Positions 30,114-38,759 of a stretch of 64,000 nt of DNA are shown piece by piece. Each line of letters starts with the position of its first letter. The first letter of the stretch is position 1. Position numbers and translations under genes: made by a program. Source of the DNA: Alteribacter lacisalsi. Its GTDB lineage: Bacteria > Bacillota > Bacilli > Bacillales > Salisediminibacteriaceae. The notes under the pieces were generated by a model. It was given only the letters and a program-made list of their open reading frames with translations, was not told the origin of the DNA and searched no databases. The DNA is taken from positions 124,001 to 188,000 of the forward strand of contig NZ_PDOF01000001.1 of the NCBI RefSeq assembly GCF_003226345.1, given 5' to 3'.

Positions 30114-32543
30114 TTATCTTTTTGTCACGAGGTAGTAGCGCTGTGTAGGTAATCCGCCTTTTTCGGCATAAACCCCAAGTACGTACTGTCTATTGGCAAG
30201 TTGATTGCCATTGACCGTTCCGTCCCAAGAAAAAGAGTGGCCTGGTGCAGGCACCTTTTCTGTCACATGAATGTTGCCGATAAGCCCGCCTACACCTCCT
30301 GCAGGTGTCAGGTGAAACATGTCATACCTGAGAACGTCGGCTCCTCCAGGTAGAGTTGAACTGACGGTATAGTTACCGCCTGATCCACTGAGGGAGGCGC
30401 CGGTAACACGAGGGTAATCAGGTTCGCCTACAAAAAGGATTGCTGGAACAGTAATGACTTCACTTCCGTGAGTTAATGTAATTGAGGCTTCATAATAACC
30501 TCTTTCCAGATTCCTTGTATCAACCTGAACGTTCATGTTCACCTTCTGTGTTTTTCCAGGCTGAATCTGCAGGTTGCTGCTTGTAGATACATTAATGCCA
30601 TTAGCGGCATTTTCATCATGGAATGTCACATCAATAGAATAACGTTTACGTTCATCAGACAGATTGGTAATCTCAAAGTGCTGCCGCTCTACCTGGCGTC
30701 CATTTTCTTTAAGGAAGGAGCCAAATGAGTGAGAGCCTGGAAAAGCGAGTGTTTCTACTGTTAGAGAATCCACCACTCGAATACTTCCGGCACCCTGGGT
30801 ATTAAGCGGGTACGGTTTGCCTGTTGCCGGGTTTATCATCTCTTCAGCAGTATTCATGAGTGCAGCTTTTACTTTTTCCACACTCCAATCCGGGTTCTTC
30901 TCGAGAAGCAGTGCTGCAGCACCGGCAACGTGTGGCGCTGCCATGCTTGTTCCCTGGGAAGCACCGTAACCGTGCGGGTTCGAAGGATTGTGTGTTGGAA
31001 TCGTACTTAAAATGTTAACACCAGGAGCAGACACATCCGGTTTGATCATCCATGTATTCATAACCGGGCCGCGTGAGGAGAAGTCTGCTACTGTTTCGCC
31101 GACTTCTCCTACTAATGTGATATCGAAGGAAACGGTATTATTCCCCTTCTCCAGTTCATCAAGCAGTTTCTGGCCGTCTGCCAGGGTCGTCTTGATTGAA
31201 GGAATCGCCATTCCGGGAACGTCTGGATGCTCACCTGCAACATTATTATAGATAATGGTTCCTGCAGCTCCGGCATTCTTAGCATTGATGGCTTTATCAA
31301 CAAAAGCGAAATCACCACGGCTGATCAGCGCGATTTTTCCTTCGAAATCCTGACCTTCAAAATCCTGGGGATACCCAAGACCGGCATAGGCAAACTCGAA
31401 TTCTCCTTCACTGAGAGCAAGAAGATCATCTTCATTCGGGAAGCCCATAACTTTAGCGCTTGGATAATCAACACCTTCAGATGTGAAGATCTCAGCATTA
31501 AAGACATTGTAAGGAAGGCGTGTAGCCCCAACTGAGATTGCTTCACGTGAGGTTCCGGGAGATCCGACTGTCCAGTTGTTCGGTCCGGAGTTCCCATTTG
31601 ATGTAACAGCTACAACGCCCTCGGCCATGGCCCAGTCCAGAGCGATGGAAGTCGCCCAGTCAGGGTTGTTCAGGCTGTTTCCAAGTGAGAGGTTCATCAC
31701 ATCTGCACCATCCTGTACGGCCCGCTCAATTCCAGCAACAACGTTTTCTGTGGTACCGGAACCACCTGGACCAAGGACCCGGTAGGCAAGAAGAGTGGCA
31801 TCAGGTGCAACGCCTTTAACTTCAGTGCCATCTGCAGCAACCGTACCAGCTACGTGAGTCCCGTGGGTAGTTGAACCACCACGCGGGTCCCCGGGAGGGG
31901 TTTCCTGTGGATCGTCATTATTGTCTACAAAATCCCAACCCTTGTAATCACCGAAAGCATGTGCCAAATCCGGATGAGTATAATCCGTACCTGTATCGAT
32001 GATTGCAACAGTTACTCCTTTACCCGTAATCCCAAGCTCATTCCATGCACGATCTGCACCAATGAATGGACCACTTTCCATCATGGATGGGGAGAAAGAG
32101 TCCGGATCGACTTCCTGAAACTCCATTGCATCAATCTGATATTCCACATCGGGATACACAGCTTTAACCCCGTCTACATTTAAAAGTGCTGTGATCTCAG
32201 TCTGTGGAAGTGTGACAGAGAATCCTGAAAAAACGTAATCATATTCCCGGTTAACACTGCTGTTAGGCGCAGCGCTATGTACTTCGGAAACCACGTTGTT
32301 TCTGACCCGCTCAAGGCTGCTCTTGGTTTGTGATTTACCAGTTTGTTTCGCCTCAACAAGAGATGGTTCATTCATTTCAACGATAACAGTAACTTCTTCA
32401 TCAGAAGACAATTCATACGTGCCGAAAAGTTCGGCTACATCAAGTTCATTGTTATTGCTGGATGATGCCCCCGGTACAAACGATGTCATAACGAGAAGCA
32501 AAGCAAGAAACGTCAATGTCACTCTTGAAGAATACCCCTTCAC
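30114..32543 (-). CDS. Secreted subtilisin-like serine protease (Vpr type)
   Basis: An 809-residue extracellular S8 protease. Residues 1-28 are a signal peptide (FLALLLVMTSFVPGASS). An I9 propeptide follows at about 45-138. The triad is D183 (IIDTGTDYTHPDL), H227 (HGTHVAG) and S533 (GTSMAAPHVAG), with the oxyanion asparagine in SNGNSGPN. A PA domain is inserted at about 355-480. The C-terminal 200 residues are beta-rich, with an Ig-like end. The start is GTG 32543. This is the Vpr-like architecture, and the gene breaks the B. subtilis ytnP-ytzB order. Confidence 0.92.
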   Translation of the reverse strand: MKGYSSRVTLTFLALLLVMTSFVPGASSSNNNELDVAELFGTYELSSDEEVTVIVEMNEPSLVEAKQTGKSQTKSSLERVRNNVVSEVHSAAPNSSVNREYDYVFSGFSVTLPQTEITALLNVDGVKAVYPDVEYQIDAMEFQEVDPDSFSPSMMESGPFIGADRAWNELGITGKGVTVAIIDTGTDYTHPDLAHAFGDYKGWDFVDNNDDPQETPPGDPRGGSTTHGTHVAGTVAADGTEVKGVAPDATLLAYRVLGPGGSGTTENVVAGIERAVQDGADVMNLSLGNSLNNPDWATSIALDWAMAEGVVAVTSNGNSGPNNWTVGSPGTSREAISVGATRLPYNVFNAEIFTSEGVDYPSAKVMGFPNEDDLLALSEGEFEFAYAGLGYPQDFEGQDFEGKIALISRGDFAFVDKAINAKNAGAAGTIIYNNVAGEHPDVPGMAIPSIKTTLADGQKLLDELEKGNNTVSFDITLVGEVGETVADFSSRGPVMNTWMIKPDVSAPGVNILSTIPTHNPSNPHGYGASQGTSMAAPHVAGAAALLLEKNPDWSVEKVKAALMNTAEEMINPATGKPYPLNTQGAGSIRVVDSLTVETLAFPGSHSFGSFLKENGRQVERQHFEITNLSDERKRYSIDVTFHDENAANGINVSTSSNLQIQPGKTQKVNMNVQVDTRNLERGYYEASITLTHGSEVITVPAILFVGEPDYPRVTGASLSGSGGNYTVSSTLPGGADVLRYDMFHLTPAGGVGGLIGNIHVTEKVPAPGHSFSWDGTVNGNQLANRQYVLGVYAEKGGLPTQRYYLVTKR

Positions 32544-32759
32544 CCTTCATTCCCCCAATTTTTTATTCAAAGCAGTCAGTAAGTCCCGTGATGATCCTCC
32601 CTCCCCAAAAATAAACGCCTTAAGGAATTTCGCGGAAAGGCAGTTTTTTCCTTGTATCGAATGACTTAATTATCTGAATATTTAAATGAATCTTAGGTAC
32701 TGTAAAATTGGGAAAAACTCAGGTAAATGGCACTAAGGTTTTAAAATAAAAATAAATAA

Positions 32760-32782
32760 AGCTCTCCTCAGTGAGGAGAGCT
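32760..32782 (-). terminator. Terminator of ytzB
   Basis: A near-perfect 10-bp stem AGCTCTCCTCA/TGAGGAGAGCT. On the minus strand a T-rich but interrupted tail (TTTATTTATTTTTATTTT) follows. Confidence 0.65.
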
Positions 32783-32786
32783 ACTG

Positions 32787-33107
32787 TCAATCGTCCTGTT
32801 TTTTTAATTTTAATATTGTTCCTGTAGTGGCATCCACGAGAAATTCAAATGCATGAAGCTGACCGTCAATCGTGCAGGAAACCCCGCCGCGGTAAACAGA
32901 ATAGGAGAGGTTATCATTATGAAAATCCTCTGCCATCATGTGAATCCAGGACCCATCAATGGAACCGAAGTCCTTCATCTTCCGTTTTACAATTTTTAAT
33001 GCTTTTTCAGGAGAAAGATTACAGTCGTTTTTCTCCAACTGCTCTTTTGCGAGCCATGTTGCGGCTACTCCAACAGCAACACCGGCAATAAAACGCTTCC
33101 AACTCAT
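32787..33107 (-). CDS. ytzB: PepSY-like small protein with N-terminal anchor (YtzB-like)
   Basis: A 106-residue protein. Residues 4-20 (KRFIAGVAVGVAATWLA) form a short membrane anchor or uncleaved signal. The rest resembles a single PepSY domain: SPEKALKIVKRKM, then a beta-rich end FEFLVDATTGTILKLKK. PepSY domains often act outside the membrane as modulators of proteases, and the large secreted protease just downstream is a tempting partner (inference). Its position beside ytoP supports YtzB. Confidence 0.75.
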   Translation of the reverse strand: MSWKRFIAGVAVGVAATWLAKEQLEKNDCNLSPEKALKIVKRKMKDFGSIDGSWIHMMAEDFHNDNLSYSVYRGGVSCTIDGQLHAFEFLVDATTGTILKLKKQDD

Positions 33108-33345
33108 TCAATTCACCATCCTAATCGTAAATGTCGTAGGAGTTATTCTGCTCCTAGTATATCGAAAGAAGAAATAAATGCCAAATGCAGCGGCTGATTT
33201 TTTGATATAGGGGTTTGCAAAAGGTGAATGGTCCACTTGAGGCGGCAAGAGTTGTTTCGGTTATCGGAAAAAGTGGCAAGCTTCACAACATTTCGTTAAG
33301 ATAGTAGAAGATACATAATGAGAAGTATAGAAGGGAGATTTTTTA

Positions 33346-34419
33346 ATGAATCAGGAAACGTATAAAATGTTTGAAACACTCACACAGCTTCCGGGGGCAC
33401 CGGGCAATGAGCATCAGGTTCGTAAATTTATGAAAGCCGAACTTGGCAAATACAGTGACGAAGTCATTCAGGACGGCCTGGGCGGTGTGTTTGGGGTGAA
33501 AAACGGGGACGAAAACGGACCCAAGGTCATGGTTGCCGGTCATATGGACGAAGTCGGGTTTATGGTAACCCAGATTACAGATAAAGGCTTAATCCGCTTC
33601 CAGACTCTTGGGGGCTGGTGGAGTCAGGTTCTGCTTGCACAGCGCCTTCATATCATTACGGAAAATGGTCCGGTAACCGGCGTGATCGGTTCAATCCCGC
33701 CGCACCTTCTTGACGAAGCAAAGCGCAGCAAACCTATGGACATTAAGAATATGTACATTGATATTGGTGCAGACGACAAGGCGGATGCAGAACGGATCGG
33801 CATCAAGCCGGGACAGCAGATTGTTCCTGTCTGCCCGATGGAGAGAATGGCAAACGAGAAAAAGCTCCTTTCCAAAGCGTGGGACAACCGCTATGGCTGT
33901 GGCCTGGCAATCGATCTTTTAAAGGAACTAAAAGGTGAATCGACGCCAAATCGCCTTTATTCCGGCGCCACCGTTCAGGAGGAAGTAGGTCTTAGGGGAG
34001 CTCAGGTTGCAGCAAACATGATCGAACCGGATATCTTCTATGCAATGGATGCGAGCCCGGCAAATGATGCTTCCGGAGAGAAGGATGCTTTCGGTCAGCT
34101 CGGAAAAGGTGCACTGCTCCGCATTTTCGACCGTACCATGGTCACCCATCGGGGAATGAGGGAGTTTATTCTGGATACTGCTGAAAGCAGCAGCATCCCT
34201 TATCAGTTCTTTATTTCACAGGGCGGGACGGACGCAGGACGAGTGCATATTTCCGGAAGCGGTGTGCCATCTGCCGTAATCGGAATCTGCTCTCGATACA
34301 TTCACACGTCTGCTTCGATTATTCACGTAGATGATTACGAAGCGGCAAAAGAACTTATTACCACTCTTGCCCGGAAAACCGACCGTACGACTGTGGAAGC
34401 GATCCGATCAAACGCATAA
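33346..34419 (+). CDS. ytoP: M42 family glutamyl aminopeptidase-like protein (YtoP)
   Basis: A 357-residue dinuclear metallo-aminopeptidase. Metal ligands are visible in [12 protein letters not shown] (His/Asp), WDNRYGCG (bridging Asp), QEEVGLRGA (catalytic Glu and ligand Glu) and YAMDASP. The last His ligand is in [12 protein letters not shown]. It is probably cytoplasmic and trims peptides. AAGGGAGA precedes ATG 33346. The order ytzB, ytoP, ytpP matches B. subtilis with extra genes inserted. Confidence 0.93.
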   Translation: MNQETYKMFETLTQLPGAPGNEHQVRKFMKAELGKYSDEVIQDGLGGVFGVKNGDENGPKVMVAGHMDEVGFMVTQITDKGLIRFQTLGGWWSQVLLAQRLHIITENGPVTGVIGSIPPHLLDEAKRSKPMDIKNMYIDIGADDKADAERIGIKPGQQIVPVCPMERMANEKKLLSKAWDNRYGCGLAIDLLKELKGESTPNRLYSGATVQEEVGLRGAQVAANMIEPDIFYAMDASPANDASGEKDAFGQLGKGALLRIFDRTMVTHRGMREFILDTAESSSIPYQFFISQGGTDAGRVHISGSGVPSAVIGICSRYIHTSASIIHVDDYEAAKELITTLARKTDRTTVEAIRSNA

Positions 34420-34426
34420 CCATCGA

Positions 34427-34458
34427 GGCTGTCCGGTATATTTCCGGACAGCCTTCAC
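34427..34458 (+). terminator. Hairpin between ytoP and the DUF84 gene
   Basis: A 10-bp perfect stem GGCTGTCCGG/CCGGACAGCC with a 7-nt loop. The T tail is weak (TTCACT), so it may attenuate only. Confidence 0.5.
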
Positions 34459-34476
34459 TGTAGAAAGGAGCGTTTA

Positions 34477-34986
34477 ATGGACATATACATTGCTTCTGAG
34501 AATCCGGCAAAGGTTGCTGCAGTGAAACAGCTGTTTAGACCGGAGGATCACTATAATGTAATTGCAAAACCGGTTTCTTCCGGTGTGAGTGCCCAGCCAG
34601 GTTCGGAGGAGGAAACGCTGAAGGGTGCAGTTAACCGGGCACACACTCTTGTTCACCAGTTCGGTGCCCCTGTTGGAATTGGCCTTGAAGGCGGGATCAC
34701 CGAGCTTGGCGGCGTGATGTACTTGTGTAACTGGGGTGCTCTGGCTGTTGAAAGCGGCGCCTTTTTCACTGCCGGAGGAGCAAGAATTCCCCTGCCTGAT
34801 GAGGTGAGCGTTCTTATAAAAAAGGGTGAGGAACTGGGGGATGTGATTGACCAATATGCCAGCCGAAGCGGCGTCCGCTACAGGGAGGGGACAGTCGGTG
34901 TTCTGACAGGCGGCGCTGTAACCAGGGATGACATGTTTGCCCATGTAGTTAAGCTTCTGTTCGGTCAGTGGAAGAGAAATCTGTAA
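34477..34986 (+). CDS. DUF84 NTPase (inosine/xanthosine triphosphatase-like)
   Basis: A 169-residue protein of the YjjX/DUF84 group. It has the N-terminal ITPase-fold start IYIASENPAKVAAVKQLF, then GIGLEGGITELGG and EGTVGVLTGGAVTRDD, the family's nucleotide-binding signatures. These enzymes hydrolyse non-canonical ITP/XTP. AAAGGAGCG sits 7 nt before ATG 34477. It lies 57 nt after ytoP, perhaps in one transcript. Confidence 0.82.
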   Translation: MDIYIASENPAKVAAVKQLFRPEDHYNVIAKPVSSGVSAQPGSEEETLKGAVNRAHTLVHQFGAPVGIGLEGGITELGGVMYLCNWGALAVESGAFFTAGGARIPLPDEVSVLIKKGEELGDVIDQYASRSGVRYREGTVGVLTGGAVTRDDMFAHVVKLLFGQWKRNL

Positions 34987-35020
34987 CTGAATTTATATTA
35001 TCGGGATCGAGCTTAGGAAA

Positions 35021-35077
35021 AAGCCCAGTAAAATGACTCTCACCGTTTTTGATGAGAGCCATTCTATTTGCTGGGTG
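35021..35077. terminator. Convergent terminator DUF84 gene / ytoQ
   Basis: A long imperfect hairpin: outer GCCCAG/CTGGGT-type arms, AAATG/CATT, and an inner CTCTCA/TGAGAG stem. It lies between the convergent DUF84 gene and ytoQ and has T-rich flanks. Confidence 0.5.
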
Positions 35078-35111
35078 TTGTTTTACTGGATGAGAGGTAT
35101 ACTCTTTTAAA

Positions 35112-35558
35112 TTATTCTTCTTCAAAAATATAACTGATAGCCTGAAGCGCCTGATCAACGTTTTCAACGGTAACGTTGGCTTTGTTGGACAGTTCTTTCA
35201 GAGGGTGATGCAGATCCTTCGGACGGACAATGATGAGCGGTTTATTCATGGCGATGGCTGCCGACGCATCCATAGCACTGTTCCACTGCTTGTATTTTTC
35301 TCCGAAAAGGGCAATGACAATGTCTGATTTTCCTAGAAGAACCTGCGTTCGAAGGTTGTTAAAATCAGATGCAGCATCATCTTTGGCAATGTTGCCGGGC
35401 TGTTCGCCAAGAATCTCCTCACCAATATCATCCGAACGGGAATGATTTTCCATCGGACCGACAAAAGACAGGGGCAGACTTCTTTCCCGGGATTTCTTTT
35501 TCACTTCATCACGCCAGTTATCATGAATCTGGCCGGCTAAATAAACTGTAAGTTCCAT
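35112..35558 (-). CDS. ytoQ: YtoQ family protein
   Basis: A 148-residue soluble protein. The pattern VYLAGQIHDNWRDEV at the N-terminus, then FVGPMENHSRSDDIGEEILG and the Rossmann-like LLGKSDIVIALFGEKYKQWNSAMDA, is diagnostic of YtoQ, a nucleoside 2-deoxyribosyltransferase-like fold. Activity is not established. AGGAGTGAAAAA precedes ATG 35558. Confidence 0.9.
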   Translation of the reverse strand: MELTVYLAGQIHDNWRDEVKKKSRERSLPLSFVGPMENHSRSDDIGEEILGEQPGNIAKDDAASDFNNLRTQVLLGKSDIVIALFGEKYKQWNSAMDASAAIAMNKPLIIVRPKDLHHPLKELSNKANVTVENVDQALQAISYIFEEE

Positions 35559-35819
35559 TTTTTCACTCCTTAGAATCGGCTGTATTGTTTCTCGTTTATT
35601 TTACCCTTCTCTCTGTTTATTGCCAAAGAAGAGCTTCGGAAAACCACTTAACTTTTATAGGACTCAGGAGACGTTCGTTCACTGCTTTTCCGGCGGGTCA
35701 GGTTTAAACAGGCTGTTTGAAATGGTAAAGTCTGTACAAACTAAACAGCACTTCGATAGAATAAAGGGAAACATCTTCTAAATGCTTCAGCACACCATGC
35801 AGGGGGAGACTGTACATAA

Positions 35820-36863
35820 ATGAAATCTTTTTTTAAGAGAAAAGGGGTTCAGCCTTCTTTTCAGACGTACGTCATTGATGCTCTCAGTTACATGGCTCTC
35901 GGTCTGTTTTCGTCGTTGATCATCGGCCTCATTCTTCAGACCGCAGGCAATCAGCTCCTTGCTTTGGAGGCGGGCGGTGGTGTCAGTCGTTTTGCCGGGT
36001 GGCTTTCCGGTGTTGGTGATCTGGCTATGAGCCTGATGGGGCCGGCGATTGGTGTTGCAGTAGCCTATGGCCTTAAGGCTCCCCGGCTGGTACTCTTTGC
36101 AGCGGTCATCAGTGGGGCAGCAGGAGCAGAGCTGGGCGGACCGGCAGGCGCTTTCGTGGCAGCGCTCCTCAGTGTCGAGGCAGGAAAGCTCGTTTCCCGG
36201 GAAACAAAAGTCGATATTATTGTCACTCCTTTTGTGACCATTGTGATCGGAGTGGCAGCAGCCACATTTATCGGACCGGGCATCCAGACCGGCCTGGAAC
36301 AGTTTGGTTCTCTAATCATGTGGGCAACGGAACAGCAGCCGTTTATCATGGGGATCCTGGTGGCAGTGATGATGGGGCTGGCTCTTACAGCGCCTATTTC
36401 AAGTGCTGCTATTGCCATTATGCTCGGCCTTTCCGGAGTGGCAGCAGGGGCAGCAGCAGTCGGATGTGCAGCACAGATGGTCGGTTTTGCGGCCAGCAGC
36501 TTCCGTGAAAACAGATGGTCCGGTGTGATTGCACTAGGTATCGGCACCTCCATGCTGCAAATCGCAAACGTTGTAAAAAATCCATGGATTCTTCTGCCTC
36601 CGACTGCGGCAGCGGCTGTACTCGGACCGGTTTCCACCGTTGTTTTTCAGATGGAAAACCTGCCTGCCGGAGCGGGAATGGGAACGAGCGGCTTTGTCGG
36701 CCAGATTATGGCATTTGAAGCCATGGGCTTTACAGTAAGCGTCCTGTTTATCGTTTTGACTATGCACTTTATTGGACCTGCCGTCCTCAGTCTTTTATTA
36801 TCGGAATGGCTGAGAAAGCAGGGGCGCATTGCTTTTGGAGATATGAAAATAAACCAGTCCTAG
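35820..36863 (+). CDS. PTS EIIC-like membrane protein (PTS_EIIC_2 family)
   Basis: A 347-residue polytopic protein with about nine to ten hydrophobic helices, rich in Gly and Ala. The sequence (LSYMALGLFSSLIIG, GVAVAYGLKAPRLVLF, GTSGFVGQIMAFEAMG) fits the stand-alone PTS_EIIC_2 family, which lacks EIIA and EIIB domains. Sugar transport is not assured: no PTS partner genes lie nearby. GGGGGAG precedes ATG 35820. The next gene, ytpP, starts 13 nt after its stop, so they are likely co-transcribed. Confidence 0.85.
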   Translation: MKSFFKRKGVQPSFQTYVIDALSYMALGLFSSLIIGLILQTAGNQLLALEAGGGVSRFAGWLSGVGDLAMSLMGPAIGVAVAYGLKAPRLVLFAAVISGAAGAELGGPAGAFVAALLSVEAGKLVSRETKVDIIVTPFVTIVIGVAAATFIGPGIQTGLEQFGSLIMWATEQQPFIMGILVAVMMGLALTAPISSAAIAIMLGLSGVAAGAAAVGCAAQMVGFAASSFRENRWSGVIALGIGTSMLQIANVVKNPWILLPPTAAAAVLGPVSTVVFQMENLPAGAGMGTSGFVGQIMAFEAMGFTVSVLFIVLTMHFIGPAVLSLLLSEWLRKQGRIAFGDMKINQS

Positions 36864-36875
36864 GAGGTAAGGAAA

Positions 36876-37196
36876 ATGATCGCAATTCAGACACAGGAAC
36901 AGTTACAGGAGATTAAACAAGGAGACGGGGCGGTCCTGTATTTTACAGCAGGATGGTGCCCGGACTGCGTCGTGATTGAACCTGTACTGCCGGAACTGGA
37001 AGAGAAGCACAATCACTTTCAATTTTTCAAAGTGGACAGAGATTCATTCATTGAAGAATGCCAGGAAAATGACATCTTCGGCATTCCGAGCTTTCTTGTT
37101 TTTAAAAATGGTAAAGAAGTTCACCGCTTTGTAAGCAAGAGCCGCAAATCAAAAGAAGAAATAGATCAGTTTTTAACAGAAGCAGCAGACAGATAA
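36876..37196 (+). CDS. ytpP: Thioredoxin-like protein YtpP
   Basis: A 106-residue single-domain thioredoxin fold with the active site WCPDC (about residues 28-32) and the cis-proline loop GIPSFLVF. The redox cysteines are both present. AGGAGG lies just before ATG 36876. It is followed by a terminator-like hairpin at 37319, unlike the tight ytpP-ytpQ linkage of B. subtilis. Confidence 0.9.
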   Translation: MIAIQTQEQLQEIKQGDGAVLYFTAGWCPDCVVIEPVLPELEEKHNHFQFFKVDRDSFIEECQENDIFGIPSFLVFKNGKEVHRFVSKSRKSKEEIDQFLTEAADR

Positions 37197-37214
37197 GGTA
37201 TTTACGATCAGCTT

Positions 37215-37290
37215 TTTACTGAATGAGTGCTGCTTTATTGCGTTGCAGGCGTGCCTTTCGCTCCATCATTCAACTATCGGAATCAGCTGC
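37215..37290. repeat. Short, decayed family B repeat (inverted)
   Basis: GAATGAGTGCTGCTTTATTG with TTGCAGGCG resembles the reverse of the family B right end, and CAACTATCGGAATCAGC resembles the reverse of its left end. The copy is about 75 bp, without module M. Confidence 0.45.
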
Positions 37291-37318
37291 CGAGAGATGT
37301 GCGTTCTCTGGTATGTAT

Positions 37319-37346
37319 AGCCCTCACCCGACGGTGAGGGCTTTTC
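37319..37346 (+). terminator. Terminator after ytpP
   Basis: A 10-bp stem AGCCCTCACC/GGTGAGGGCT with a 4-nt loop and TTTT. The core stem is the same as at 11873-11891. Confidence 0.75.
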
Positions 37347-37443
37347 GTTTGAGGACTTTGGAACAGCCCCTTTTCTTTGTATCCTTGTCGAGCCGTGTTA
37401 AACTGTTTCTGAGAGTGACGGAAGACAGGAGGATCTTGAGAAA

Positions 37444-38244
37444 ATGAAACCTATAGCAATTAAACGGCTGCTGGATGAAGAACTGAAGAACGATCCGTTT
37501 ATTACATCCTACGACCGTGAAAAAGAAGTATATAGAATAGTGGACAAAGAAACAAAAAAAGGTATTACAGTTTCTCTCAGTCCATTGAGCGATAAATTTA
37601 AAAAAGATGAGAAACAGGCACTTGATGAAGTGCTCCATTATATTCGGGAAGGCGTGGCGGCACTGACGGCAAAGGTCCGGATAAAAGGAAACGAAAGCCG
37701 GATATTCCCGGTCATTCGCCCGACTTCTTTTACAGAAGAGACAGCAGACGGTGACAGACTTGTGACAAAGGAACATACTGCTGAGTCGCGGGTTTATTAT
37801 GCTCTTGATTTGGGAAAAACTTACGTGCTGATGAGTGAAGCTCATTTGGCAGAGGAAGGCGTCACAGAAAAACATGTGGAAGAGGCGGCTCTGTTCAATC
37901 TTCGTTCACTGAAACACACAGTAAAGACGGATATGGTTGCCGGCAATACATTCTACTTTATCAATACCAATGACGGATACGATGCAAGCCGCATCCTGAA
38001 TGATTCCCTTCTTCGTGAGATGGACGAAAAAACTGAAGGACAGCTTACAGTATCCATTCCTCATCAGGACGTTCTCATTTTCGGTGATATGAGAAACGAG
38101 CGGGGCTATGATGTACTCGCCCAGATGGCGTTTTCCTTTTACGCCAAGGGAACGTCCCCGATAACGGCACTGCCGTTCATGTACGATGACGGGGAGCTTG
38201 AGCCGGTGTTCATTCTCGCTCAGAGAAAACCGAAGGACAAGTAG
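37444..38244 (+). CDS. ytpQ: DUF1444 protein YtpQ
   Basis: A 266-residue soluble protein of the YtpQ/DUF1444 family. Typical segments are FPVIRPTSFTEE, YYALDLGKTYVLM, the C-terminal PHQDVLIFGDMRNERGYDVLAQM, and ITALPFMYDDGELEPVFILA. Function is unknown. AGGAGGATCTTGAGAAA precedes ATG 37444. It is co-oriented with, and 15 nt from, the YtpR-type gene. Confidence 0.92.
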   Translation: MKPIAIKRLLDEELKNDPFITSYDREKEVYRIVDKETKKGITVSLSPLSDKFKKDEKQALDEVLHYIREGVAALTAKVRIKGNESRIFPVIRPTSFTEETADGDRLVTKEHTAESRVYYALDLGKTYVLMSEAHLAEEGVTEKHVEEAALFNLRSLKHTVKTDMVAGNTFYFINTNDGYDASRILNDSLLREMDEKTEGQLTVSIPHQDVLIFGDMRNERGYDVLAQMAFSFYAKGTSPITALPFMYDDGELEPVFILAQRKPKDK

Positions 38245-38259
38245 ACAAGGAGGACAAGG

Positions 38260-38535
38260 ATGAAGGCATATTACAATCTGGACGGAGCAGGAGATACACT
38301 TTTCGTCCAGCTGATGGATCTGGATAAAGCAGAATGTAACTGGACCCGAATTGAGGGTATTACGCGTATTACGGAAAAAGAGACAGGTAAAACTGCAGGA
38401 TACAATATTTTTAATCCTTCTGAATACGGATCTGTCAGTGGCAAAGGCAGGATCGAGTTCAATGCCGGCCTTGTCGAGCTTATTAATACGGCATTAGCCC
38501 GCAACGGGATCGAAGAATCAGTGGAACAGGAATAG
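38260..38535 (+). CDS. ytpR: YtpR N-terminal domain protein (tRNA-binding domain absent)
   Basis: A 91-residue protein matching only the N-terminal (DUF4479) part of B. subtilis YtpR: YYNLDGAGDTLFVQL, then TAGYNIFNPSEYG, then LINTALARNGIEE. In B. subtilis YtpR (about 200 residues) a tRNA-binding OB domain follows at once. Here a TAG stop and a strong terminator come straight after NGIEESVEQE, and no remnant of the OB domain is seen downstream. The frame is intact with a good AAGGAGGACAAGG site, so it is probably a functional short form. Confidence 0.85.
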   Translation: MKAYYNLDGAGDTLFVQLMDLDKAECNWTRIEGITRITEKETGKTAGYNIFNPSEYGSVSGKGRIEFNAGLVELINTALARNGIEESVEQE

Positions 38536-38547
38536 GAATGAATGATG

Positions 38548-38573
38548 AGCCGGCATGGTGTGCCGGCTTTTTT
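38548..38573 (+). terminator. Terminator of the ytpQ-ytpR unit
   Basis: An 8-bp stem AGCCGGCA/TGCCGGCT with a 5-nt loop and six T, 13 nt past the stop. Confidence 0.88.
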
Positions 38574-38759
38574 CCTTCCACTCATATTTAATGGCAGGCC
38601 GGCGCTGAATTTGCTGTTTCCTCCGAACACTTCGCAACAAATTTGTAACGATGAATGGGACTCCGGGACCATGGCTTTTCTGTTAAAATGAGATTACCTT
38701 AAAAAAGGAACGCCTGTTTACGGATGACAAGAGACAGCGCAGAAAAAGGTTGTGATGAA

